Shown piece by piece: positions 15,236 through 23,082 of a stretch of 33,150 nucleotides of DNA. Position numbers and translations under genes: made by a program. The DNA lies in the NCBI GenBank assembly GCA_031550975.1, contig JAVBOC010000018.1, positions 1 through 33,150 on the forward strand. Direction: 5' to 3'. Source of the stretch: UBA947 sp031550975. Its GTDB lineage: Bacteria; Cyanobacteriota; Vampirovibrionia; Gastranaerophilales; Gastranaerophilaceae. A model generated the notes under the pieces. The model worked only from the letters and a program-made list of their open reading frames with translations, did no database searches and was not told the DNA's origin. Position 1 is the first letter of the stretch; every line of letters starts with the position of its first letter.

Positions 15236-16147
15236 CGCTCTCGGGTGCGTTTCATTATAGACTTCTTGAAGCCTTCCGGTTGAAACATGGGTGTAAATCT
15301 GCGTGTTTGAAATACTGGCGTGCCCAAGAAGCTCCTGCACAACCCGAAGATCTGCACCGTTCTCAATCAAGTGTGTAGCAAAACTATGGCGAAAAACGTG
15401 CGGGGTAACGTGTTTTGGCAAATGAATTTTATCCACAACCTCGTTAATTACGTTTCTTATGGTACGTGTCTGAAGCCGATAACCCGTGTTGTTAATAAAT
15501 ACCGGCGAGTTTTCCACCGGCATATCAACGCGGTAACCTTTTGGGATTAGCGCACGTGCGGTTTGTAAATAGCGCTCAAGATAGGTTTTCGCGCGCTCAG
15601 ACACAAGTACAATCCGCTCTTTAGCACCTTTACCAAAGACTTTTATCTCATTATTTTCTAAATTCAAATCGCCAAAATTCAATCCGCTAAGTTCCGAAAC
15701 CCGCATTCCCGTTGCCCAAAGAAGCTCCAAAATCGCACGGTTCCTATAACCTGACGGGGTATCAATTTTAGTCGCGCTCAAAATCTGTTCCACCTCATCT
15801 TTTGTCAAGAACTTCGGCAGAGACTTAGGACGCTTCGGAGTGTTAAGATTTATTGCAGGATTTGAGTCTGTAACCCGTTCTCTATACAAATATTTATAAA
15901 AAGTACGAATTGAAGCAATTTTTCTTGCAATTGTAGTTTTTTTATAGTTAAATTTCTGTATGAAGTGCATATAACTGCGTACCTTAGGGAAATTCACACT
16001 AGCGCACTCATCATCACCTAACCAGACTAAAAATCCCAAAACGTCAGAATAATACGCTTTTGCGGTATGAGTAGAAAAGTTCTTCTCAACAATCAGATAG
16101 GATTTAAAATCCTCCAAATGTTGTTTTGAATTTGAATTTATGCTCAT
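15233..16147 (-). CDS. xerC: Tyrosine recombinase, XerC-like
   Basis: 304 residues with the same fold as the protein at 6894. Catalytic residues visible: Arg149 (ATGMRVSEL), Lys173 (FGKGAKERIV), His250 and Arg253 (TPHVFRHSF), His276 (LLGHASIS) and Tyr285 (TQIYTHV). The N-terminal SAM-like domain spans residues ~8-95. The two Xer proteins are clearly paralogous and likely form the XerC/XerD pair acting at dif. No dif site was recognised in the window. The ATG at 16147 has an AAGGTG-like Shine-Dalgarno about 8 bases upstream. Its stop overlaps the heptamer repeat. Confidence 0.92.
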   Translation of the reverse strand: MSINSNSKQHLEDFKSYLIVEKNFSTHTAKAYYSDVLGFLVWLGDDECASVNFPKVRSYMHFIQKFNYKKTTIARKIASIRTFYKYLYRERVTDSNPAINLNTPKRPKSLPKFLTKDEVEQILSATKIDTPSGYRNRAILELLWATGMRVSELSGLNFGDLNLENNEIKVFGKGAKERIVLVSERAKTYLERYLQTARALIPKGYRVDMPVENSPVFINNTGYRLQTRTIRNVINEVVDKIHLPKHVTPHVFRHSFATHLIENGADLRVVQELLGHASISNTQIYTHVSTGRLQEVYNETHPRA

Positions 16148-16167
16148 TTTCTACACCTTTTATATTA

Positions 16168-16196
16168 TTGCCTTATATTTCAATATCATATATAAT
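16168..16196 (+). promoter_or_regulatory. Sigma-70-type promoter of the TPR gene
   Basis: TTGCCT, a 17-base spacer, then a perfect TATAAT. The predicted start near 16203 leaves a short leader with a GGAGA Shine-Dalgarno before the ATG at 16230. It lies in the divergent gap with xerC. Confidence 0.7.
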
Positions 16197-16229
16197 ACTG
16201 TTAAAATGTTAATCAAAATTGGAGAACGT

Positions 16230-18074
16230 ATGAAAATTAAGAACATCCTAACACTATCAATCATAGCGGCAAGTGTGGCTTCAGGTCAAGTTTTTGCAGC
16301 AGATTTGCAAGCGCAGGTTCATAAAAGTGGTGCAAAACCTGCAGCGACTAACGCTCCGGTGCAAGCTCCGCAATACAAAGAGATAGCGAAATGGATTGAA
16401 TACAATCATTTCAAAGAAGCAGACAACGCTATTAAAGAACTCTTAAACAAAAACGAGAACGATATTAATGCGCTTTCGCTAAGAGCAGTTTCTATGGCGA
16501 AACAGCACAAATTGACGCCTGCGCAAAATGAATTGAATAAATTGCTTAAAAAATACCCGAAAAACGCTGCTCTCCACTACGCGCAAGGTATGGTTTACAT
16601 GAACCAACAAACTGCTTCTGACGTAGATTATATTAGAGATACAAGAAACCTTATTAACGCAGCGATAAAAGAATTTGTTGCCGCGGTAACTAACGACAGC
16701 AACTATTACGCTGCATACAACGCGATGGGTGTTGCTACATTAAAACTTGGCAACAAAGATGATGCTGAAGAATTATTTATGACAGCGTTAAAAATCAATC
16801 CTCAATACGCAGTAGCTTATGATAACTTAGGCGTATTGGACTTGATGGATAACAACCTTGATGCTGCTGAAAAGAACTTCAAATTGTCTATGAAATACAA
16901 CACTTCAAACCCAACAGCTTGGTATCATATGGCACAAGTTGAAACAAGACGCGGCAGATATTCTGAAGCATTGACCTGGGTAAACCACTCAGTTCACTTC
17001 TGGCCAAGTTCTTCTCCGGGCTGGAACCTTCAAGGTGAATTATACTTGCAGCAAGGTAACGAGCCTGCGGCGATTAACTCATTTAAAAAAGCTATTAACG
17101 TGAAACCTGAAAACTCACGTCCATACATAAACTTAGCTAACGTGTATGAATACCGTGCAGACGAGGAGCTTGCGGTTGAACAGTTAAAAACAGCGCTTGC
17201 GCTAAACCCAAATTATCAAGACGCTAAAATAAGAGTTGCAGACCTATCATTCCACATCAAAAAATACGATCAGGCAATCAACTACTATTCAAAGCTTCTT
17301 GGCGATGAAACTTACAACGAGCGTGCAATTATCGGACTTGCTGATTCATATTATGAGCTTTCAAAGCTTTCCGGCGGCAACAACGATATGACAACTAACA
17401 AAGAAGTTTACTTGGCTTACGATTACGCCAACAAAGCGCTTGAATACAGCCCGGGCAACTTAAAAATGCACCTCGCTAAGATTAAGCTTGCGCGAATCAC
17501 CCACGCACAGCCGCAAACAAAAGAGGCTCTTAACAGCATAATCCAAAACGCAGGCAACTCTGTTGGTGATGCTGTATTAAAAGCTGAAGCTTACATGGCT
17601 TTAGGCAGAGAAAAAGATGCTGTTTACACATTTGAAAACGCAATGAATTTCACTCAAAACGTTGATGATGACCTTTATTTATCAGAAATTATGGTTCACA
17701 ACAAACAAATGCGTTCAGGACGTAAAGCATTGCAAAAGGCTCTTATGAAGGACCCTGGCAATGTTATCGCTAAAAACGGTATCGCATATATTGACTTATG
17801 CGAACTCAAATCAAACGAATTCTTCGCAGTTGCGAAAAAACAATATAAAGAAAAGAACTATGCTTCAACTATCGAATACTGTAACCGTGCGATTGACTTC
17901 TATCACGACAGCGCAGAAATTACTAAGTTGAAAGCTCTTGCTTACGAAGGCGATGAAAACTACAAAGAATCAGCAGTATTCTTCGGCAAATACCTGGCTA
18001 TGAACCCGAATGCTACTGACAAAGCTGAAGTTCAACGCAAGATTGAAAAATATAAAAACAAAACATCGAAGTAG
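16230..18074 (+). CDS. Exported TPR-repeat protein
   Basis: 614 residues from the ATG at 16230, chosen for the GGAGAACGT Shine-Dalgarno and the signal peptide that begins there (MKIKNILTLSIIAASVASGQ, then VFA-ADLQ). The rest is a run of tetratricopeptide repeats, clearest at YYAAYNAMGVATLKLGNKDD, AVAYDNLGVLDLMDNNLDAA, PGWNLQGELYLQQGNEPAAI and RPYINLANVYEYRADEELAV, with degenerate repeats to the C-terminus. It probably acts in the periplasm or at the envelope as a protein-binding scaffold; the partner is unknown. The stop overlaps the start of the next small gene by 1 base. Confidence 0.85.
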   Translation: MKIKNILTLSIIAASVASGQVFAADLQAQVHKSGAKPAATNAPVQAPQYKEIAKWIEYNHFKEADNAIKELLNKNENDINALSLRAVSMAKQHKLTPAQNELNKLLKKYPKNAALHYAQGMVYMNQQTASDVDYIRDTRNLINAAIKEFVAAVTNDSNYYAAYNAMGVATLKLGNKDDAEELFMTALKINPQYAVAYDNLGVLDLMDNNLDAAEKNFKLSMKYNTSNPTAWYHMAQVETRRGRYSEALTWVNHSVHFWPSSSPGWNLQGELYLQQGNEPAAINSFKKAINVKPENSRPYINLANVYEYRADEELAVEQLKTALALNPNYQDAKIRVADLSFHIKKYDQAINYYSKLLGDETYNERAIIGLADSYYELSKLSGGNNDMTTNKEVYLAYDYANKALEYSPGNLKMHLAKIKLARITHAQPQTKEALNSIIQNAGNSVGDAVLKAEAYMALGREKDAVYTFENAMNFTQNVDDDLYLSEIMVHNKQMRSGRKALQKALMKDPGNVIAKNGIAYIDLCELKSNEFFAVAKKQYKEKNYASTIEYCNRAIDFYHDSAEITKLKALAYEGDENYKESAVFFGKYLAMNPNATDKAEVQRKIEKYKNKTSK

Positions 18075-18310
18075 TGGATAAAAAATTCGACATCAGAAAA
18101 ACTTTTGAAACATTTTGGACACAGCCCTTGAGTATCTTGAAAGAGGGCTTGTTCCAACTTGTGAATATTCAGACGAATATCTTCACACGCCCAAGCGTGG
18201 ATATTGATTACACTAACGATAAAACCCAAATTACAGTTGTAAACAGTGAAAAACTCTACAACCGGATTAAGGCAGTACTTTTTCGTCCAAATGCAGGAGA
18301 AAAAGAATAA
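18074..18310 (+). CDS. Small hypothetical protein coupled to the TPR gene
   Basis: 78 residues starting at a GTG that shares one base with the TPR stop (TAGTG), with no independent Shine-Dalgarno, which implies coupled translation. The sequence (MDKKFDIRKTFETFWTQPLS...) is mixed alpha/beta, with no membrane segment and no family I recognise. The clpP promoter begins 7 bases after its end. Confidence 0.6.
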   Translation: MDKKFDIRKTFETFWTQPLSILKEGLFQLVNIQTNIFTRPSVDIDYTNDKTQITVVNSEKLYNRIKAVLFRPNAGEKE

Positions 18311-18316
18311 TATTTG

Positions 18317-18325
18317 TGATACAAT
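18317..18325 (+). promoter_or_regulatory. Extended -10 promoter of clpP
   Basis: TGATACAAT, an extended -10 box. The predicted start near 18332 coincides with the first base of the AAGGAG Shine-Dalgarno (18332-18337), giving a leader of about 17 bases that is little more than the ribosome-binding site. Confidence 0.6.
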
Positions 18326-18348
18326 AAACCCAAGGAGAGCATCAAACT

Positions 18349-18960
18349 ATGGATCAAGAAACATATTTTAAAATAATGGGTTACGTACCAACGGTTATTG
18401 AATCGTCTTCGCGCGGAGAAAAATCTTTTGATATCTTCTCAAGGCTATTGAGAGAGCGGATTATTTTCCTTGGGGAAGAAATCGATGATGAGTTGGCAAA
18501 CTCTGTTGTTGCCCAGCTTCTGTTGCTTGATAGCGAAAATCCTGAAAAAGATATTATGATGTATATTAACAGTCCGGGCGGCGTGATTACAGCCGGTTTG
18601 GCGATTTATGACACTATGAACCACATCAGAGCAGATGTTTCTACTATCTGTCTTGGTGAAGCGGCTTCTATGGGCGCATTCTTGCTCTCAGCCGGTGCTA
18701 AAGGCAAAAGAATGGCGCTTCCGGGTGCTCGTATTATGATTCACCAGCCATTAGGCGGCGCTCGCGGACAAGCAACCGATATTGAAATCGAAGCAAAAGA
18801 AATCATTAGAATGAAGACTATGTTAAACGAAATTCTCGCAAATAATTGTTCGCAGCCTATTGAAAAAGTAAAAGAGGACACAGAACGCGATTATTACATG
18901 GGTGCTCAAGAGGCCAAAGAATACGGGCTTATCGACAAAGTTGTAATTCGAGAATCGTAA
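18349..18960 (+). CDS. clpP: ATP-dependent Clp protease proteolytic subunit
   Basis: 203 residues, usual length. The catalytic triad is visible: Ser107 (GEAASMGAFLL), His132 (RIMIHQPLGG) and Asp181 (DTERDYYM). It forms the tetradecameric serine protease chamber fed by ClpX or ClpA/C; no Clp ATPase gene is in the window. The N-terminus (YVPTVIESSSRGEKSFDIFS) and the IYINSPGG-type motif (MYINSPGGVITAG) are canonical. AAGGAG lies 11 bases before the ATG. Confidence 0.98.
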   Translation: MDQETYFKIMGYVPTVIESSSRGEKSFDIFSRLLRERIIFLGEEIDDELANSVVAQLLLLDSENPEKDIMMYINSPGGVITAGLAIYDTMNHIRADVSTICLGEAASMGAFLLSAGAKGKRMALPGARIMIHQPLGGARGQATDIEIEAKEIIRMKTMLNEILANNCSQPIEKVKEDTERDYYMGAQEAKEYGLIDKVVIRES

Positions 18961-18982
18961 TATTTCTTAACATAACCCGAAG

Positions 18983-19014
18983 AACATGGCAATTATTGGA
19001 TTTGGCATGTTTTT
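18983..19014 (+). terminator. Probable clpP terminator
   Basis: Arms AACATGGCAA and TTGGCATGTT pair with one mismatch over about 10 bp around an 8-9-base loop, followed by TTTTT. It lies 22 bp after the clpP stop. Confidence 0.6.
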
Positions 19015-19040
19015 ATATAAGTGTAAGGTTGGTTTACAAA

Positions 19041-19074
19041 TTAGGTTAGGTTAAGGTTAATAGGTAGGTTAGAT
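19041..19074. repeat. GGTTA-type short repeats before the Met/Gln-rich gene
   Basis: TTAGG TTAGG TTAAGG TTAATAGG TAGG TTAG: irregular tandem copies of a GGTTA core running up to the start codon at 19076. The last AGG may serve as a weak ribosome-binding site. Confidence 0.45.
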
Positions 19075-19075
19075 T

Positions 19076-19597
19076 ATGGGACTTCTGGTCTTCATAGCAC
19101 GCAAGCATGACTTGCTACATCAGAAATACGCAATTGACGCAAAGCGACTTGCGATTAGCAAAAGATTACGCGATATGCATCAATATGCTGCTAACATTGC
19201 AAACGGCGCGATTTCGTTAGATGACATGATGAACGTTCCAGGTTCAATGTTTGGTCGTCAGATGTATTATATGCAGTCTTCTGATATGTTTTCAAAACAA
19301 TACGCTCAGAATACTATGATGCAAATGGGTCCTATGTTGACTATGCAAAAAGCTCAAATGGCACCTCAACAACAAATGATGTATGACAACTGGGTTTTCC
19401 AAAGTCTTTATAAACAAGGAAGAGAACAAGCCTTGAAGCGCGAAGAAAAACTATTAAACGTTCAAGAACAAGAAATCGCGCAGGAAAAAGAAAAGCTTGA
19501 AATGCAGGCAAAAATGATTGAACAGGAATTAGAAGCATGCAAACAAGCTGAAAAAGATGAAATTAAGCGTTTAGCTCCAAATTATACAGGTCAGTAA
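19076..19597 (+). CDS. Met/Gln-rich hypothetical protein with C-terminal coiled coil
   Basis: 173 residues. The N-terminus (MGLLVFIARKHDLLHQKYAI, then DAKRLAISKRL) has an AR..D..H...I.AK.RLA pattern like that near the start of the large protein at 1-2070. The middle is rich in Met and Gln (MMQMGPMLTMQKAQMAPQQQ). Residues ~115-165 form a highly charged heptad-like coiled coil (REEKLLNVQEQEIAQEKEKL). No signal peptide or known domain is visible. A structural or filament-associated role is possible but unproven. A terminator hairpin follows at 19628. Confidence 0.7.
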   Translation: MGLLVFIARKHDLLHQKYAIDAKRLAISKRLRDMHQYAANIANGAISLDDMMNVPGSMFGRQMYYMQSSDMFSKQYAQNTMMQMGPMLTMQKAQMAPQQQMMYDNWVFQSLYKQGREQALKREEKLLNVQEQEIAQEKEKLEMQAKMIEQELEACKQAEKDEIKRLAPNYTGQ

Positions 19598-19627
19598 TTA
19601 GGTTTTCCAACCCTTAACTAACCATAA

Positions 19628-19655
19628 AAAGCGAAGGTCTTTTGACCTTCGCTTT
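19628..19655 (-). terminator. Bidirectional terminator hairpin
   Basis: A perfect 12-bp stem AAAGCGAAGGTC / GACCTTCGCTTT with a 4-base loop between convergent genes. The longer T-run (TTTTT) is on the minus strand, so it best serves the cyclo-ligase gene, whose TAA stop lies within the stem; it may also stop the plus-strand transcript. Confidence 0.85.
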
Positions 19656-20169
19656 AACCATGCAATAATATATGATTTATTTGAATATCGTGTTTTTCGA
19701 TTGGCAATTTATCAATACAAAGCTCTTTTGGCAGCAAAACAACAGAGGTTATGTGAGGATTCAGGCTCAAAAACTTGTCATAAAATCCGCCGCCATAACC
19801 TAAGCGATGATTATTTTTATCAACAGCAAGCGCAGGAACAATGACTAAATCAATGATTTCAGTCTCAATCGGGGCGCTGCAGGGTTCGTGAACATTAAAT
19901 TTCGAAATTTCTAATTTATCACCGATACAATACGGGCAAATCGCAAGGTTTTCCTCCTCCACTCGCGGCAGATAGAAGGTTTTATCATCATTTAACAGAC
20001 ACTTTAGGTCAATTTCACCTTCAAGCGGGTGAAAAATCAGAATATTTCGGGCATTTTTGTAGTAATTTTCTTCGCGCAATTGTGCCGCAAGCTCACAACT
20101 AATCACCTTCATATCGAGCGATTTGCGCAGATTCTTTGCCCAAATGCGTAATTTCTTTTTTTCGTCCAT
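19654..20169 (-). CDS. 5-formyltetrahydrofolate cyclo-ligase
   Basis: Converts 5-formyl-THF to 5,10-methenyl-THF with ATP, salvaging folate. The protein has 171 residues. The family signature LGYGGGFYDKFL is at ~123-134, with IFHPLEGEIDL and DLVIVPALAVDKNNHRLG before it and an N-terminal KKLRIWAKNLRKSL helix carrying the basic residues that contact ATP. The gene is variously named fthC, ygfA or fau. Its ATG at 20169 overlaps the divergent cobO promoter; the two starts are only 14 bp apart. Confidence 0.93.
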   Translation of the reverse strand: MDEKKKLRIWAKNLRKSLDMKVISCELAAQLREENYYKNARNILIFHPLEGEIDLKCLLNDDKTFYLPRVEEENLAICPYCIGDKLEISKFNVHEPCSAPIETEIIDLVIVPALAVDKNNHRLGYGGGFYDKFLSLNPHITSVVLLPKELCIDKLPIEKHDIQINHILLHG

Positions 20170-20177
20170 GATACAAT
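20169..20177 (+). promoter_or_regulatory. Extended -10 promoter of the corrinoid adenosyltransferase gene
   Basis: TGATACAAT, with exactly 6 bases (GTTAAC) to the ATG at 20184. It predicts a leaderless mRNA. The box overlaps the start codon of the divergent cyclo-ligase gene. Confidence 0.65.
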
Positions 20178-20183
20178 GTTAAC

Positions 20184-20753
20184 ATGAATAATTGCGATCT
20201 CGTTAATCCAAATTGGGCAAAACACGGTTATATTCAGGTTTACACGGGTGATGGCAAAGGTAAAACCACTGCGTCATTGGGACTTGCTATGCGCGCGCTT
20301 GGCCGCTGTTGGAAAGTTCTTATAATAATGTTTACAAAGGGCGGGGACAATTACGGAGAACTGGTTGCGTTCAAAAACCTCTCGCCTGACCTGGAGCAAA
20401 ACCTGACTATTGTTCAAGCGGGGCTTGATAGAATTGTTTATGCCACCAATCAAAACGAAGAAGATGTAAAAGCCATTAAAGAAGGCTGGGCGCTTGCCAA
20501 AAAAGCTATTGAGAACGAAGAATACAACCTTATTATCTTGGACGAGGCCAATATCGCGATAGATTTGGGGATAATTGACGTTGACGAAGTTGTAAAAACT
20601 CTGGTCACAAAACCCGAGGAGATGGAAATCGTTTTAACAGGGCGCAACGCACACCCTAAAATCGTTGAAATCGCCCATCTGGTTTCTGAAATAAAACCCG
20701 TTAAACACTATTGGGACACAGGAGTTGTCGCTCGTAAAGGCATCGAATATTGA
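20184..20753 (+). CDS. cobO: Cob(I)yrinic acid a,c-diamide adenosyltransferase
   Basis: Transfers the adenosyl group of ATP to cob(I)alamin-type corrinoids (BtuR/CobA/CobO family). It has 189 residues. The P-loop-like nucleotide site is YTGDGKGKTTASLGLAMRAL (residues 20-39); the family motifs LIILDEANIAIDLGII, VLTGRNAHPKIVEIA and the terminal KHYWDTGVVARKGIEY are all present. The terminal ARKGIE(Y/F) is diagnostic. With no other cobalamin genes nearby it may serve salvage or a distant pathway. It is probably expressed from a leaderless transcript. Confidence 0.95.
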   Translation: MNNCDLVNPNWAKHGYIQVYTGDGKGKTTASLGLAMRALGRCWKVLIIMFTKGGDNYGELVAFKNLSPDLEQNLTIVQAGLDRIVYATNQNEEDVKAIKEGWALAKKAIENEEYNLIILDEANIAIDLGIIDVDEVVKTLVTKPEEMEIVLTGRNAHPKIVEIAHLVSEIKPVKHYWDTGVVARKGIEY

Positions 20754-20769
20754 ACAAGCCCCGCAAGAC

Positions 20770-21177
20770 TTAATCTAATTCCGAAGCGAAATCAAAATCC
20801 TCGTCAAAATCATCCCCGATTAAATGTTCTTCTATTGCTTGAAGAACAACGCCTTCATCTTCGTCTTTTTTGCGTTTCTGTTCTTTTTTCTCTTGTTCTT
20901 CTTTTTCGTCTATTGTGAGTTCTTTTTTACGCGCATTGATAACATTAGCAACATTCATCATAGCAAGAGAGTTAAGTGTGGCACGCAAAACAGCGCTTCT
21001 GTCCATATAAGGCGATTGGATTTCTTCTTCCTGTTCACCCCCGCGCAAATTGGCATACATAGCATCAGAACCCATTTTATCATCCTGGGATTTTGCAGCA
21101 GTGCCGGAAATGTCGCCGCCTTTAAAATTAAAAGCGCCGCCTATCCCAAAAAATCCTGCTGACCTGTTGTCAACCAT
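20770..21177 (-). CDS. Acidic, low-complexity hypothetical protein
   Basis: 135 residues. The N-terminus is Gly-rich (GFFGIGGAFNFKGGDISG). A helical segment SAVLRATLNSLAMMNVANVI is followed by a Lys/Glu-rich run (DEKEEQEKKEQKRKKDEDEG) and an acidic end (GDDFDEDFDFASELD). It is likely disordered outside the helix. No signal peptide and no family I recognise. No strong Shine-Dalgarno; GGGGG lies 8-12 bases before the ATG. It is convergent with cobO and divergent from rnpB. Confidence 0.6.
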   Translation of the reverse strand: MVDNRSAGFFGIGGAFNFKGGDISGTAAKSQDDKMGSDAMYANLRGGEQEEEIQSPYMDRSAVLRATLNSLAMMNVANVINARKKELTIDEKEEQEKKEQKRKKDEDEGVVLQAIEEHLIGDDFDEDFDFASELD

Positions 21178-21305
21178 TTTTAACCCCCGGTTGTGTTTGT
21201 TTGTATACTACTCGTGCCATTGTACATTGTACGTTATTAATCAATATATTAACTCGTCTAAAAGGATTATTTTGCTACTATGTTACTAAAATGTTACAAC
21301 CAAGC

Positions 21306-21334
21306 TTGCGGATCGGGATGAACGATGTTACTAT
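21306..21334 (+). promoter_or_regulatory. rnpB promoter
   Basis: TTGCGG, a 17-base spacer, and TACTAT preceded by TG (extended -10, 21326-21334). The predicted start near 21340 falls on the first bases of the P1 helix of RNase P RNA. Confidence 0.75.
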
Positions 21335-21339
21335 GTCCT

Positions 21340-21686
21340 TGTAAAGCAGCCGGATAGACGCGCCTAACTTCAGGTGAGGAAAGTCCGTGCATCCAAGGAC
21401 AGATCGCCGGGGAAACCCCGGACGGCGCGAGCCGGTGGAAAGTGCCACAGAAATGAAGACTGCCGATGGACTGCGAAAGCAATCACAGGCGATGGTGCAA
21501 CGATGAGGTAAGAGCTTCACCAGCGGTATTGAAAAATACCGGCTAGGTAAACCCCGATCGGATGCAAGATAGATGAAGGCTAAGGTGTCCGCCTCTTCGT
21601 CAAACATCGCTAGAGTTTTGGAGTAATCCAAATCCCAGATAGATGTCTATCTAGAAACAGAACACGGCTTATGAACTGCTTTACAA
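21340..21686 (+). ncRNA. rnpB: RNase P RNA, bacterial type A
   Basis: The catalytic RNA that removes tRNA 5' leaders. The conserved core is clear: GAGGAAAGTCCGTGCATCC near the 5' end (P4/CR-I), CACAGAAATG, GGTAAACCCC in the 3' half, then AGATAGATG and ACAGAACACGGCTTAT (CR-V and the second P4 strand). P1 forms from GTAAAGCAG at 21341-21349 and CTGCTTTAC at 21676-21684, which fixes the ends to within a few bases. The 5' end agrees with the promoter, and a terminator follows at once. Frames within it are not genes. Confidence 0.97.
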
Positions 21687-21719
21687 AAAAAGACCGGACT
21701 CTTGAATCCGGTCTTTTTT
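21687..21719 (+). terminator. rnpB intrinsic terminator
   Basis: GACCGGA / TCCGGTC stem, extended by A/T pairing on both sides, followed by TTTTTT. It sits directly after the P1 3' strand and before the convergent PpiC-like gene, which it may also terminate. Confidence 0.88.
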
Positions 21720-21736
21720 ATTTAGTTTTATTCGAC

Positions 21737-22960
21737 TTATTTTCTTGGTTTATTCGGTTTTTGTCCCGGTGCACGTTTGCCTGCAACAGGTCTTTCTTTA
21801 GAACCGTTTTCTTTAAGTTGTTTCTGCAAGCTTTTTTGGATTTCTGCAGGATTAAACTCAGGATCAACGTATTCTACTTTTGCTGATTTCTTGAGGCCTT
21901 CAAGCGTTTTGTCTAACAAAGCAACTTGTTTTTGCTGCTGCATATAAGCTACGATATTCTTTTTAACTTTGTCGAAAGCTTCGGTGCTTGCAGACTGTTT
22001 AGCTGTTACAAGAATAATGTGGTAGCCGTATTGAGTTTGGATAATGTTTGCTACAACAGTATTTGGCGCTGCAGAAAATGCTGCTTTTGAAAACTCAGGA
22101 ACCATTTCGTTTGCGGTAAAGAAGCCTAAGTCGCCGCCTTTTACAGCAGTTGTCGGGTCTTCTGAATTTTCTTTAGCTAATTTAGCAAACTGAGATTTGT
22201 CCTTTTTAACTTGAGCAAGAAGCTTTTGTGCTTTCACTTTTCTTGCTGCAACTTCAGTTTTAACTTTCGCTTGAATTTGAGCTTCTGAAAGGTTAGCGTT
22301 TGCAGGATCAGCAAGAATAATTCCTTCAACATCTTCCGGTGTTGCTGAAATCAAGATATGCGATGCTTTTACACGCGCAGGTGTTTTGAATTTGTCTTGG
22401 TTCGCTTTGTAGAATTTTTGGGCATCCGCATCTGTTACAGTTACTTCTCCTAAATCTTTAACCAATTTTCTTACTGCCGCTTCTTGAGCTAAGTCTTTTT
22501 TGAAACGTGACGGGCTGATGCCGTTTTGTTTTAGAATTTCATCAAGTTTTTCGTTCGAACCAACTTGTTTGATGATTTCTTTTAACGCTTCGTCAGTATC
22601 CGCTTTTGTTACTTTAATTCCGCGTTTTTCGATTTCTTGGTCAAGCAAAGCTTTAACAATAAGTTCGTTCACAACTCTTTCTTTAAGCATGATATAGATA
22701 AAGCTGTTTTTGTCTTTTTGAACTTCAGGTCCGAGTTGAGCCAGCATCCCGCTCTTTAGCTGCATTTCCATAATTCTGTCAAATTCAGCACGAGTAATTT
22801 TTGTGTCGTTAACTTTTATAATGGTTTCGCGTCCTTTGAACGGATTTTCAAAAGTCATTTTTGGGCTAGGCGGTTGTCCCGGTTGTTGTTGCTTGTTGCC
22901 GCAGCCTGTGAACAATATCCCTGAAACAATCAGTGCTGCCAGTAGTGCTTTCCCTCTCAT
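21737..22960 (-). CDS. Peptidyl-prolyl isomerase lipoprotein, SurA/PrsA-like
   Basis: A 407-residue envelope foldase. It has a lipoprotein signal with lipobox (LLAALIVSGILFTGC, Cys20), then a Pro/Gln-rich linker, a SurA-like N-terminal helical domain (~45-165) and a PpiC parvulin domain (~190-320: RVKASHILISATPED ... FAKLAKENSEDPTTAVKGGD, LGFFTANEMVPEF, QTQYGYHIILV). The C-terminal tail (KERPVAGKRAPGQKPNKPRK) is basic and probably disordered. An AAAGGAGAG Shine-Dalgarno precedes the ATG. It lies downstream of mfd after a ~120-bp gap with a hairpin element. It should assist folding of exported proteins. Confidence 0.93.
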   Translation of the reverse strand: MRGKALLAALIVSGILFTGCGNKQQQPGQPPSPKMTFENPFKGRETIIKVNDTKITRAEFDRIMEMQLKSGMLAQLGPEVQKDKNSFIYIMLKERVVNELIVKALLDQEIEKRGIKVTKADTDEALKEIIKQVGSNEKLDEILKQNGISPSRFKKDLAQEAAVRKLVKDLGEVTVTDADAQKFYKANQDKFKTPARVKASHILISATPEDVEGIILADPANANLSEAQIQAKVKTEVAARKVKAQKLLAQVKKDKSQFAKLAKENSEDPTTAVKGGDLGFFTANEMVPEFSKAAFSAAPNTVVANIIQTQYGYHIILVTAKQSASTEAFDKVKKNIVAYMQQQKQVALLDKTLEGLKKSAKVEYVDPEFNPAEIQKSLQKQLKENGSKERPVAGKRAPGQKPNKPRK

Positions 22961-22984
22961 AATATCTCTCCTTTTATGTTATAT

Positions 22985-23080
22985 TGTTTGCTCCTGTTGA
23001 GTTTCTTTCAGAAACTCTTACGTCGCTTCGTTGTGTTCGCCTGCTCGTATCGCTTCCGCGATCCGACACCGCTCACACCG
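22985..23080. repeat. Intergenic hairpin element between mfd and the PpiC-like gene
   Basis: On the minus strand: GCGTGAGC, GTGAGCG, a short stem ATCGCGGAAGCGAT, then CGAGCAGGCGA, and finally the hairpin GAGTTTC/GAAACTC before the leader of the lipoprotein gene. The order of parts resembles the elements before aroK and before the secreted-protein gene. Confidence 0.45.
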
Positions 23081-23082
23081 GC

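Noticed and set aside
16140..16229. Longer N-terminus for the TPR protein
   Set aside because: The upstream part covers the promoter and xerC start. The signal peptide and Shine-Dalgarno fix the start at 16230.
21278..21631. Minus-strand open frames of 117 and 62 codons across 21278-21631
   Set aside because: They lie wholly within RNase P RNA, whose conserved core, promoter and terminator explain the sequence.
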